Shown: positions 12,317-22,380 of the stretch, one piece after another
Layout: every line of letters begins with the position of its first letter
Position numbering within the stretch: the first letter of the stretch is position 1
NCBI GenBank assembly: GCA_001632425.1
Contig: KV425608.1
Location: 62,001 to 126,000 of the forward strand
Origin: Neolentinus lepideus HHB14362 ss-1
Taxonomy: Eukaryota; Basidiomycota; Agaricomycetes; Gloeophyllales; Gloeophyllaceae
Length of the DNA: 64,000 nucleotides
Direction of reading: 5' to 3'
The notes under the pieces: generated by a model
Seen by the model: the letters and a program-made list of their open reading frames with translations, nothing else
Databases searched by the model: none
Told to the model about the DNA's origin: nothing
Position numbers and translations under genes: made by a program

Positions 12317-13000
12317 GGTTGGCTCTATAGTATGAATCAGCAGGAATCGATGCAGCAAGGAGTGAGCTCATTTACCTGTCCTCAGTAGGTGCTCAAGCAC
12401 GGGCGAAGGAAGGCTACTTCAGTATACAAATATGTAGCCACTACCTGATGCCAGTGATACGTCTCCGCACAGATGGCCTTTGATGGCCTTGTCTCGTATC
12501 GGAAGATACATGACCACCGTGATCACCGGGACCATCATATGTTTGACGCTGTGTAACCATTTACGTGATTGAATATTGAATTGCCAGAGTTGCAAGGTCT
12601 GCAGGTCTGAGACCTGACAGCTTCCGAGTCGTGTCGCGTAATGTGATATACTATAAGTAAACGGAAGCTTTACATTGGCATGACATGTGGCTGCCCTGGG
12701 CAATTGTGGCGTATGTGTATTTCTTTGCGAAGCCAAGCTAGAATGATATCGTATGGTACTGAGCCCCGAAAAGACTTGTAAAGGTGTGGAGTCCCCGGTG
12801 CCATATGTTGTTTCAATTGACATTTTCCTGAAGGCACGGAACACAACTAAGCGAATGTATGTACCGGCAACTCCGTCCAACATCACAGCTACCAGGGTCA
12901 GAGCAATGAAAAAATGCATTTATAGCGTCTGGTTCGACATCGCTGGTTGTTCCTCAGTCCTCGTATTCACATCTCCCTCGCTCGTCGAGTCAACGCTTCC
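12317..13000. promoter_or_regulatory. Divergent promoter region, duplicated in the array
   Basis: The interval separates the start codons of the 434-residue gene (-) and secreted-protein copy 1 (+). Blocks of it recur before copies 2 and 3 (about 14946-15572 and 16890-17690), including a run around caagctggaat and the cttccaagtcg-like segment. A 166-codon open frame at 12419-12919 on the minus strand is not kept open in the duplicate, so I treat it as non-coding. Confidence 0.55.
12920..12947 (+). promoter_or_regulatory. Conserved TATA-like core promoter, copy 1
   Basis: The motif tatagcgtctggttcgacat lies 80 bases before the ATG of copy 1. It recurs upstream of all four intact genes, which supports a core promoter role. 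Confidence 0.5.
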
Positions 13001-13923
13001 ATGATGTTCATCTTCGACGTTTTCGCGATCGCCATTCTTGCGCTGAGTATCCTCGCGCAAGGAACTCCCGTATCAGAAGGTACACCTCCAACCTCCTATA
13101 GTCCACCACTTACTGAACATCGAGCATTCACAGGGTCTTTAGAGCTCGAAGCGCGCGGCCTGCTCAATGTACGTGCGCCGGCCGCAGACAAGTGCGCCTC
13201 GGTGCAAGGGTGCAGCAACTGTGTGGCGTCCAAGAATGGGTGTGGCTTCAATAAGTCAACATTCCGGTGTGAGAAGAAAGGCAGTGGCCAGGTGACGACT
13301 AAAGAGGGATGTCCATTGATGAACCAGATGCAAGGGGTATGAACGTGTTTTGTTTGCAAATATCTGCGATGAACTGACTTTTTGCTTTTCTTTTCGTTCG
13401 ATAGCTGTTCCCGGCTGTGAACGGTGTTAGCCCCGCAGGAACAATTCCGGCTGCCGTGGCGAAAGAGTGGAATAGAATTTCTAACCATGTCTTGCATGGT
13501 GAGACCAATAACCCTAACTCGGGCCGTCATACAAAGTCTGCCTGGCTGGACGCGCACAAAGGGGCGAAGCCAAGCGGGACCAATACTAAGACACATATTC
13601 TTTCATACCCGGTATGATGCTGCCCTCTGAGCATAGTTATCTCGCTCACCCTGTGCGTGCAGAATGGAAAAACCCCCAAGACGGTCTGGGATGACGACAA
13701 AGGCCTCTACGATGACACGGACATCAAGAATATGTGCGCGGTCTCCATCGCTCTGCGCGAAAAGGCGGGTTCGTCCCAGGCTTCGTTCGTCGTGCAGACG
13801 CCGTTCGCCACGCCCATTTGTGTCGAGTCGTTCACCGCTGGAACAGGGAGCTGTTTCCCGGTCGGCATAGATCCGTTGGCTAACTCACAGCTCAACAAGC
13901 AGTGCGGATCAGGGCAGGATTAG
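13001..13923 (+). CDS. Secreted cysteine-rich protein, array copy 1
   Basis: Three exons (13001-13336, 13405-13611, 13663-13923), with both introns in phase 0, encode 267 residues. A hydrophobic signal peptide ends near residue 20 (LAQG). A proline-rich linker follows, then a six-cysteine module with spacing C-x5-C-x2-C-x6-C-x8-C-x13-C and a CGF in the centre, resembling a PSI domain. Exon 2 carries HVLHGE and SGRH; exon 3 carries GKTPKTVW, DTDI and four more cysteines. The order of these motifs reminds me of the bacterial EndoU ribonuclease fold found in polymorphic toxins; this is inference and needs a profile search. The protein is very likely secreted. The role could be an effector, a defence protein or an extracellular enzyme. 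Two ATGs lie in tandem at 13001 and 13004; either could start. Confidence 0.85.
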
Positions 13924-14520
13924 TGTCCTGTATGGCACATCGGCGTATCTTGTTCAATACTGTACTGGGTGGTATCTGGATGAGGCTTCGTACTGCAGAT
14001 CCAAATCATGTATCAGACCCAATAGTATCAGATGTCCTTGTGCACGAGTCGAACAGTATACAGACTTAGCCTCGTAACTGTGACAGGTCTACGAGAGCAT
14101 CCGATCTAGTCGGGGAACGACTGTGATATACGAATCCTGATGCGCTTGTCTTCCAGCTACAGCGTAGCAGTATGACAATGCCATAGAGACATAATCCTCG
14201 GAGTGATGCGATTGGAATTTTCACCTGATACGAAAGCCCTATCATTGATGGAGGCACTGGATGAAATGATTATCGCCGACAGCAGAGAATAAATTATTGG
14301 TGACCTTACCTCAGGAAGGGAAGTACAATATTGAGCAAGAGTACGAGACGCCGTGCGCACCATTTGTTGCGGATGCGGAACACTATCTGTATGGTGCCGA
14401 TATGCTCGCGTCTTCGCTCAGTGCATGTCATCCAAGTACTGTCGCCAGGCCTGGTTCGAGTGTGAGACGACATCTTATAGCAGGACAGCATCTTTGCTCT
14501 CCGGAGGCATCCATGTTCAC
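13924..14520. repeat. Downstream flank repeated after each array gene
   Basis: Sequence following the stop codon of copy 1 (tgtcctgtatggcac, then a block around gagagcatccgatctag and another around tttcacctgatacgaa) recurs after copies 2, 3 and 4 at about 16476-16675, 18603-19060 and 20330-20900. Each copy has its own small deletions. I see no coding potential. Confidence 0.75.
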
Positions 14521-14763
14521 AGCCATGTATACACTAGTATGAGGACAGATGAGGACCCTGTCACGCGGCTCACGTGATCACGGTGATTAAGGCTGATCGG
14601 TCCATGTATCACCTCTTCTCCTGTCCATCTTTCGTTCAGTTGATCGGAATTTAACGCCTTCAGCTCCTTCACGATCCTTATTCTCGCATTCGCCTCCTCG
14701 CCTCCATGATCGTTGGAGCCAAGTAACCAAGCCCCCGTCGGCGCTAGCAACGAATTAATGACG

Positions 14764-15290
14764 ACCAGTGGGCGTTCTAGGAACGTGGTATAGACGCAGC
14801 ACGGATGGTCTATCCTGTTAGGAGAGACTGGCAGCTCGAATCCGACAACCAGCACTGACTGACATGCTTAGACAACATGTAATTGAGGCTCTGAGCCAAC
14901 ATTGCTCCAGGAAGGGCAGGCTTGAGCTCCCCACAAGTACTGGTAGTAGATGCTCAAACACGGGCGAAAGGAACACCACTTCAGTATACAAATGTGGCCA
15001 CTACCTATCGATGCCAGTGATACATCTCCACACAGCCCGTCTCTGATGGCCTCGTCTCGTATCGGAAGATACATCCCTCCGGGACCATTGTATGTTTGAC
15101 GCTGTGTAACCATTTGCGTGATTGAGTATTGAATTGCCAGATACCTGACAGCTTCCAAGTCATATCGCATAACGTGATACAAGTAGACAGAAGCTTTACA
15201 CTGGCTTCGCATGTGGCTATCCTGGCCAATTGTATAACGGTGGGGGTCATATGTATTTCTTCGCGAAGACAAGCTGGAATGATGTCGCAT
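14764..15290 (-). pseudogene. Relic of the 434-residue gene 5' half and its promoter
   Basis: Positions 14764-14940 align with 11960-12120 of the intact gene, including the peptide piece VGFELPVS, but the frame is broken by deletions. The next part (from about 14946) aligns with 12390 onward, so the segment holding the start codon and first part of the coding region is missing here. The rest matches the divergent promoter. Confidence 0.75.
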
Positions 15291-15481
15291 GGGGCTGAGC
15301 CCCGAAAAGACTTCTAACGAGCTTAGTCCCCGATGCCATAGGTTAATTCAATCGACGTTTTCCTGGATGTACGGAACACGACTAAGCGCATTGATGTATG
15401 TACCGGCAATTCCATACAACCTCACGGTGCCAGACGTAGTAATGTTTCAGTCAAGTGATGGAATATTTTCCGAAAATGCTT

Positions 15482-15509
15482 TTATAGCGTCGAGTTCAAC
15501 ATTACTACT
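15482..15509 (+). promoter_or_regulatory. Conserved TATA-like core promoter, copy 2
   Basis: The motif tatagcgtcgagttcaacat lies 90 bases before the ATG of copy 2 and matches the other array promoters. Confidence 0.5.
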
Positions 15510-15572
15510 GGTCTTCAGTCCTCATTTCTCGTATTCACATCCCCCTCACTCACTGAATTTAACGCTTCCACG

Positions 15573-16475
15573 ATGTTCGTCTTCAACGTCTTCGCGATCG
15601 CCGTTCTCGCGCTGAGCCTCCTCGCGCAAGGAACTCCAGTGACAGAAGGTACACCCCCAGCCTCCCATAGCCCACCCTTTACTGAGCCTCGAGCATTTAC
15701 AGCGTCTTCCGAGCTCGAAGCGCGCGGCCTGCTCCATGCGCGTGCGCCAGCCGCAGACAAGTGCGCCGCGGTGCAAGGATGCAACAAGTGTGTGGCGTCG
15801 AAGAATGGGTGTGGTTTTAATAAGTCAACATTCCGGTGTGAGAAGAAAGGCAGTGGCCAGGTGACCACTAAACATGGCTGCCCGTTGATGAACCAGATGC
15901 AAGGGGTATGAACGTGGCCTGATTGCAAATATTTGTGATGAACTGAGTTCTTTCCGTTTGATAGCTGTTCCCGGCTGTGAACGGTGTTAGCCCTGCAGGA
16001 ACAATTCCGGCTGCCGTGGCGGCAGAGTGGAATAGAATCTCTAACCATGTCTTGCATGGTGAGACCAACAACCCTAACTCGGGCCGTCATACAAAGTCTG
16101 CCTGGCTGGCTACGCACAAAGGGGCTAAGCCAACCAAGGACGATTCTAAGACTCATATTCTGTCGTACCCGGTATGCTTCTTCCCTGTGAAGCATAGGTA
16201 TTTCACTCACCTTGTGCATGCAGAATGGAAAGACACCCAAGACGGTCTGGGACGATGACGAAGGTCTCTATGATGACACGGACATCAAGAATATGTGCGC
16301 GGTCTCCATCGCTCTGCGCGAAAAGGCGGGTTTGTCCCAGGCTTCGTTCGTCGTCCAGACGCCGTTTGCTACGCCATATTGTGTCGAGTCGTTCACCGCT
16401 GGAACAGGGAGCTGCTTTCCGGTCGGCAAGGCCAAATCTAAGCTCAACAAGCAGTGCTCACTGGGGCAGGATTAG
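15573..16475 (+). CDS. Secreted cysteine-rich protein, array copy 2
   Basis: Three exons (15573-15905, 15965-16171, 16224-16475) encode 263 residues, with the same phase-0 introns as copy 1. The signal peptide (FAIAVLALSLLAQG), the six-cysteine PSI-like module and the HVLHGE/SGRH exon 2 are all intact. The C-terminus is shorter by three residues and rich in lysine (GKAKSKLNKQC). The end of exon 2 (ACC AAG GAC GAT TCT) and the start of intron 2 are shared with copy 4 rather than with copies 1 and 3. No frame damage is seen, so the gene is probably functional. Confidence 0.85.
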
Positions 16476-16675
16476 TATCCCGGCGGCCCTGTATGGCATT
16501 GGTACATCGGCATAACTTGTTTGATACTGTACTGGGTGATGTCCGGATGAGGCCTCGTACTATAGAACAAGATCATGCGACAGAGCCAACGGTATTCAAA
16601 CGTCCTTGTGTGAGAGTCGAAAAGTGTACCGTTTCCAGCATCGTGTAACTGTGACGAGTCCGCGAGAGCGTCCAA
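16476..16675. repeat. Downstream flank of copy 2, shortened
   Basis: This matches the flank after copies 1, 3 and 4 but is cut short, joining directly to the relic of the 434-residue gene near 16676. Confidence 0.6.
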
Positions 16676-17010
16676 TCTACATATGTGTAAATTGGCCCGA
16701 TTGCACTAACCAGACGTGAGATGAAGCGCCAAGTGAGTCGGGGGTAACGATATAGGACTGAGGGTCGGAATGAATCGCCTCGAGAGTGTACAACGGGTAC
16801 CTCTGCTCGCTAGATTCCCGAGTAGTTTCATGGCACAAAGTCGATGCCTGGAACTCATCGTTAGCTAGTATGAATTAGCAGGAATCGATGCATCAAGGAG
16901 CTCATTTACCTATCCTCAGTAGATTCCAAAACATGGGCGAAGAAAGGCTACTCCAGTATACAAATGTGGCCACGACCTGATGCAAATGATACATCTCCGC
17001 GCAGAATGTC
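16676..17010 (-). pseudogene. Second relic of the 434-residue gene start region
   Basis: Positions 16684-16990 align with about 12130-12455, covering the first part of the coding region and the leader. The start codon itself is lost: the bases around ggtgccatggttgg in the intact gene are replaced by a short deletion near 16860. This relic keeps the segment that the relic at 14764-15290 has lost, and the reverse. Confidence 0.75.
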
Positions 17011-17617
17011 TTTGATGGCATTAGAATCTCAGGATGGAAGCTGTACACTGACTTGGCATGTGGCTTCCCTAGCCAATTATACGATGGTGAGGGGTATGTA
17101 TATTATGGTTGCCGAGGAGGTCAAGTTGTACTTAAGCTTTGTAGTCGCAGTCGCACTCACTGGCATGCCGCCACCCCAGGTGGCTGTGCACGGACTAGGG
17201 AGTCAGGGAGCCTGAGCGTCACTCAAACTAACCTTCCGAGGACATTCAGCGATGCAGTTTCTTGAAATTTGTTAGGACAAATATGCAAGCCCTGGACGCC
17301 TCCGTGGACCCTACAGATCTCGGTGCCTACAAAGCTCCGGGATCCGGAGACGTAAATATGTCAAGACTTCGACAAGTGCGAAGTGCAGCGTGACCTGGTC
17401 CTCCTCGGCAGCCGTTGTATAATTTCTTCGCGAAGACAAGCTGGAATGGTGCTGATCCCAAAAAGACCTCTAAAATAACGAGTTAGTAGAGTCCCCGACG
17501 CCACAGGTCAAGTCAACTGACATGTACGGAACAAGACTAAGCGAACAACATTACAGATGACAGGCATAGTAATTGTCATGTCTCAACCAGGTAGTGCAAT
17601 ATTTTCCTAGAAATGCT
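17011..17617. other. Spacer before copy 3, partly unrelated to other spacers
   Basis: About 17080-17420 has no clear counterpart in the other spacers and may be an insertion. The remainder (from cttcgcgaagacaagctgg near 17425) matches the duplicated promoter. No gene is seen. Confidence 0.45.
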
Positions 17618-17645
17618 CTTATAGCGTCGGGTTCGACATCGCTGG
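17618..17645 (+). promoter_or_regulatory. Conserved TATA-like core promoter, copy 3
   Basis: The motif tatagcgtcgggttcgacat lies 74 bases before the ATG of copy 3. Confidence 0.5.
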
Positions 17646-17693
17646 TCGGTCCTCAGTCTCAGTCCTCCGTCTTCATATTCAAATCTTCTTCTG

Positions 17694-18602
17694 ATGTTCG
17701 TCTCCAACGTCTTCGCGATCGCCGTTCTCGCGCTGAGCATCCTCGTGCAAGGAACTCCCGTATCAGAAGGTACATCCCCAACCTCCCATAGTCTACCCTT
17801 TACTGAACCTCGAGCATTTGCAGGGTCTTTCGAGCTCGAAGCGCGCGGCCTGCTCCACACACGTGCACCAGCCGCAGACAAGTGCGCCTCAGTCCAAGGA
17901 TGCAGCAACTGTGTAGCGTCGAAGGACGGGTGTGGCTTTAATAAGTCGACATTCCGGTGTGAGAAGAAAGGCAATGGCCAGGTGACGACGAACCAAGGCT
18001 GCCCGTTGATGAACCAGATGCAAGGGGTATGAACGTGGCCTGTTGGCAAATATTTGCGATGAACTGAGTTCTTTCCGGTCGATAGCTGTTCCCTGCTGTA
18101 AACGGTGTTAGCCCTGCAGGAACGATTCCGGCTGATGTAGCGAAAGAGTGGGATAGAATCTCTCACCATGTCCTGTATGGTGAGACCAATAACCCTAACT
18201 CGGGCCGTCATACAAAGTCTGCCTGGCTGGCTACGCACAAAGGGGCGACACCAACCGGGACCAATGCCAAGACACATATTCTCTCGTACCCGGTATGCTG
18301 CTGCCCTCTGAGATACAGAAATTTCACTCACCTTGTGCATGCAGAATGGAAAAACGCCCAAGACTGTCTGGGACGACGACAAAGGCCTCTACGATGTCAC
18401 GGACATTAAAAACATGTGCGCGGTCTCCATCGCTCTGCGCCAGAAGGCGGGTTCGGCCCAGGCTTCGTTCGTCGTGCAGACGCCATTTGCTACGCCTATT
18501 TGCGTCGAGTCGTTCACCGCTGGAACAGGGAGCTGTTTCCCGGTCGGCATAGATTCGGTGTCCAACTCTCTCAACGAGCGGTGCGGAGCAGGGCAGGACT
18601 AG
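17694..18602 (+). CDS. Secreted cysteine-rich protein, array copy 3
   Basis: Exons 17694-18026, 18086-18292 and 18345-18602 encode 265 residues. The signal peptide, PSI-like module and C-terminal region are intact. This is the most diverged intact copy in exon 2: it reads HVLYGE where the others have HVLHGE, an aspartate replaces alanine shortly before, and a histidine replaces asparagine just upstream. If the exon 2 histidines form part of an active site, the change lies next to it. The frame is open throughout and both introns have normal ends. Confidence 0.85.
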
Positions 18603-19060
18603 TGTCCTGTATGGGACTTCGGCGTAACTTGTTCAATAATGTATCCGGGTGATATATGAATGAGGCCTCGTACGACAGAGCCAATAGTATCAAACATTCT
18701 TGTACACAAGTCGAAAAGTGTACTGATTCAGCCTTGTGTAACTGTGACGGGTCCACGAGAGCGTCCGATCTAGTTGGGGAACAATTGTGATATCTGATAC
18801 GCTTGTCTTCCAGCTACAGCATAACAGTTTGGCAGCACCATAGAAACGTAGTCCCCGGAGTGACGCGACTGGCATTATCACCTGATACGAAATGCTCATC
18901 ATTGATAGAGATGATCCTGTTTCAGCCTTATACGCACTGGATGAAGTAGTTATCGCCGACAGCGTAGAAATAGGTGACCTGACATCAGGAAGGGAAGTAC
19001 AATCTTGAGCGAGAGTACGAGATGCCGGGCGCACCGCCTGTTGCGGATGTGCAACGCTAT
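18603..19060. repeat. Downstream flank of copy 3
   Basis: This repeats the flank seen after copies 1 and 4. No relic of the 434-residue gene follows here, so this spacer is the shortest in the array. Confidence 0.65.
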
Positions 19061-19285
19061 CCTGTATGGTGCCGATGAACTTACTTGCATCTTCGTTGGG
19101 TGCCTGTCATCCACTGTTTTGATAGCAACACTTTTAACCACAATCCACACTTGATTGGAGAAGATGCAAAACTAGATATGATAGATAGAAAGATGAAACG
19201 GTGTTGGCAGCAGATGCAGGAGAGAAGGCAATGTCAATTTGACAATGTCTCGACCAGGTAATGGAATACTTTCCGAGGGAATGCT

Positions 19286-19325
19286 CTTATAGCGTCGGGT
19301 TCGCGTCGGGTTCGACATCGCTGGT
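19286..19325 (+). promoter_or_regulatory. Core promoter of copy 4 with small tandem duplication
   Basis: The conserved tatagcgtcgggttcg motif is followed by a partial repeat of cgtcgggttcg, placing the TATA-like element 121 bases before the ATG instead of 74 to 90. Confidence 0.5.
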
Positions 19326-19408
19326 CGGTCTTCAGTCCTGAGTCCTCGTATTCACATCTTCTTCTCGTCCTCTCTCTCGTTGGGTCGATCCTAATTAACA
19401 TTTCCACG

Positions 19409-20329
19409 ATGTTCATCTTCAACGTCTTCGCGATCGCCACTCTCGCGCTGAACATCCTCGTGCAAGGAGCTCCGGTATCAGAAGGTACACCCCCCACCTC
19501 CCATAGTCCACCCTTTACTGAACCTCGAGCATTTGCAGGGTCTTTCGAGCTCGAAGCGCGCGGCCTGCTCCACACACGTGCACCAGCTGCAGACAAGTGC
19601 GCCTCAGTCCAAGGGTGCAGCAACTGTGTAGCGTCGAAGAATGTGTGTGGCTTTAATAAGTCGACATTCCGGTGTGAGAAGAAAGGCACTGGCCAGGTGA
19701 CGACGAACCAGGGCTGCCCGTTGATGAACCAGATGCAAGGGGTATGAACGTGTCTTGTTTGCAAATATCTGCGATGAACTGACTTTTTGCTTTCCTTTTC
19801 GTTCGATAGCTGTTCCCGGCTGTGAACGGTGTTAGTCCTGCAGGAATAATTCCGGCCGCCGTGGCGAAAGAGTGGAATAGAATTTCTAACCATGTCTTGC
19901 ATGGTGAGACCAATAACCCTAACTCGGGCCGTCATACAAAGTCTGCCTGGCTGGCTACGCACAAAGGGGCTAAGCCAACCAAGGACGATTCTAAGACTCA
20001 TATTCTGTCGTACCCGGTATGCTTCTTCCCTGTGAAGCATAGGTATCTCGCTCACCTTGTGCGTGCAGAATGGAAAAACCCCCAAGACGGTCTGGGATGA
20101 CGACAAAGGCCTCTACGATGACACGGACATCAAGAACATGTGCGCGGTCTCCATCGCTCTGCGCGAAAAGGCGGGTTCGTCCCAGGCTTCGTTCGTCGTG
20201 CAGACGCCGTTCGCCACGCCCATTTGTGTCGAGTCGTTCACCGCTGGAACAGGGAGCTGTTTCCCGGTCGGCATAGATCCGCTGGCCAACTCCCAGCTCA
20301 ACAAGCAGTGCGGATCAGGGCAAGATTAG
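19409..20329 (+). CDS. Secreted cysteine-rich protein, array copy 4
   Basis: Exons 19409-19741, 19810-20016 and 20069-20329 encode 266 residues with all motifs of the family. The gene is a mosaic. Exon 1 resembles copy 3 (FELEARGLLHTRAPAAD). Intron 1 and the first half of exon 2 resemble copy 1. The end of exon 2 and the start of intron 2 match copy 2. Exon 3 is almost identical to copy 1. One residue differs in the PSI-like module (NVCGF for NGCGF), leaving all cysteines in place. The gene is probably functional. Confidence 0.85.
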
Positions 20330-21026
20330 TGTCCTGTCTGGCACATCGGCGTACCTTGTTCGATACTGGACTAGGTGATGTCTGGATGAGACCTCGTACT
20401 GCAGAGCCAGATCTCGTAACAGATTCAATAGTATCAAATGTTCTTGTGTGCGAGTCGAAAAGTGTCCTGATTCAGCCTTGTGTAACTGTGATGGGTCCAT
20501 GAGAGCATCCGATCTAGTTGCAGAACGATTGTGATATCTGATGCATGCATGCCACTAGTCTTCCAGCAACAGCTCAGCAGTTTGGCAGCGCCGTAGAGAG
20601 ACATAATCCTAGGAGCGACGGGACTGGCACTATCACCTGATACGAAGACCCAATAGTTGTTAGAGATGATCCTGATTCAACCGCACTAGATGCAACAATT
20701 ATCGCGGACAGTAGGGGACCAGGTATAAGTAACCCTTGCTCCTGGAGGGGAAGTACATTGTGCAACGCGATCGATATACTTGTGTCTTCATCCGGTACAT
20801 GTCATCCACTAGGTCGCTAGGCTTCCTTCGCGTGACTGAAATACGAGACGACATCTTGTAGCAGGACAACATCGCTGCTCTCCGTAGGCACCCATGTTCA
20901 CAGCCCAACAAAGCTATGCACACACGGTGTGACCGCAAGGACCTGTGACGCCATTGCGTGGATTGAGGCTGATCGGTCCACAGTCTTCGTATCTCTTCTC
21001 CTGTCCACTCTTCATTCGGTTGTTCT
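20330..21026. repeat. Downstream flank of copy 4 and decayed promoter of copy 5
   Basis: The first 570 bases repeat the flank seen after the other copies. The conserved TATA-like promoter motif is not recognisable before the decayed fifth copy. Confidence 0.55.
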
Positions 21027-22380
21027 TAATCTAAACGTCTTCGGCATTTTCACGACCTTTATTCTTGCATTCAACATCTTCGCCGAAGGAAAGCCAGTAG
21101 AGAAGGTACGCCGCCCTCCTCTCTCAGGACCCGATCCCACCATCTTCCGGTGTTTTAGGCCCCTTCGAGCTGGAAGCGGGTTCCGACCTCCATGCACGTA
21201 AGCATTCGTTGAAGCCAAGCCCTCTCCAAGCTGCCGATAGTAGCCAAGCCATCATCAGCACCAGCAATCACCAGTGGGGCGTTTGTGCAAGGGTGTAGTC
21301 AGTGCTCGTCAAGGCAGGATGCGGCTTAAACAAGCCGACGTTCCTGCGTGAGACGAAAAGGGCCACTGGAGATGTGATGGTTGATCAGGGATGCTCGTTG
21401 ATGACCTAGGTGCAAGGGGTAAGGCTGTATCTTGTCTGCGAATGCGTGTGATGGGCTCATTTTTCGGATTTCGATCGGGTAGCTGTTCCAGGCAGTGAAC
21501 GATACCCGTCCTGCTAGGATAATTCCGACTGCCGTCGCAGGTAAGATCAGTGATCCCGACTCGGGTCGTGACACTCTGCCTCGGTGGCGGGCTGTGCACA
21601 ATGGCCAATGTCCAACAGCTTCGAGTGCCCAGACGCACATTCTGCAGTTCCCGGTAAGTATCTCAGAGTTCTTGCGATGGATGCGCTATACTCACCAGCT
21701 ATTATATGATCAGCATTTGAAGACTGTCTCAGTCGATAGGTTCTACGAGACCGATATCCAGAACACGTGTGCGATCGGTATAGCTCTGCGACAGCAGGTG
21801 TTGGAATGACAAGCTTACACGGACTATAGCTGATGCGCCTAGTTCTTATTCGAGTAATACTTTCGGTCTGGACTTTTCGGACTCGTGTTTCCATCGGCAT
21901 TGCTAGTACCTTACTGCGCAATTTCCTCTTACACTCATTCCGCTGTTTTTACCTATTTAGACGTATGTCAAAGTTCGGCTTCTGCTTTCCTACAAGTAGA
22001 GTACCGTTTCGTACGCCCACCTCACGGATCTGTCTTCATAGACGTGCCCGCTGAGGTGAGCTTCATACCCTGTTTTCCGTTCCTATTCATTTGCTTATAT
22101 TACCTGTAGTTAGATCTGTTGTCGTACAGGTAATGTCATACGGATCTGTCTTCATAGACGTGCCCGCTGAGTTAGATCTGTTGTCGTACAGACACGCACG
22201 TCTATTCCGGCACATAATCTTATAGCAGGCCCTTGCAGGCTTCATTCGTACGATACACGCCCTTCGCAGGTTCCCGTCTGCATTGAGACATTCACAGCGG
22301 TGATAAGAAGTTGCTTCCCGGTCGGGATAGCCGCAGCGGTGGGTAAGCTTGATTCGCTGTACCAGGAAGGACGGGATTAG
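21027..22380 (+). pseudogene. Decayed fifth copy of the secreted-protein gene
   Basis: Remnants of all three exons are visible. Near 21030-21110 there is a signal-peptide-like piece (FGIFTTFILAFNIFAEG). At 21481-21652 is exon 2 with its acceptor and donor but with deletions. At 21740-21805 is the first part of exon 3 (ETDIQNTCAIGIALRQQ), and at 22258-22380 its end (SCFPVGIA and the stop). The two exon 3 pieces are separated by about 450 bases of unrelated sequence that contains short direct repeats. Frames are broken in exon 1 and exon 2, and the PSI-like cysteines are mostly lost. Confidence 0.8.
22024..22191. repeat. Nested direct and inverted repeats inside the decayed copy
   Basis: A 32-base unit occurs at 22024-22055 and again at 22140-22171. 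A 21-base unit occurs at 22109-22129 and 22171-22191. A 9-base perfect inverted repeat (ttacctgta at 22100-22108 and tacaggtaa at 22125-22133) frames one of the 21-base units, so the transcript or DNA strand could form a hairpin. Confidence 0.8.

Noticed and set aside
12419..12919. 166-codon open frame on the minus strand
   Set aside because: The duplicated sequence at 14946-15290 does not keep the frame, and the region acts as the divergent promoter of two other genes.
13096..13596. Long minus-strand frames opposite each array gene (also at 15515-16240, 17576-18382, 19234-20106)
   Set aside because: They run through the introns of the secreted-protein genes and have no family features. They arise from the composition of the opposite strand.
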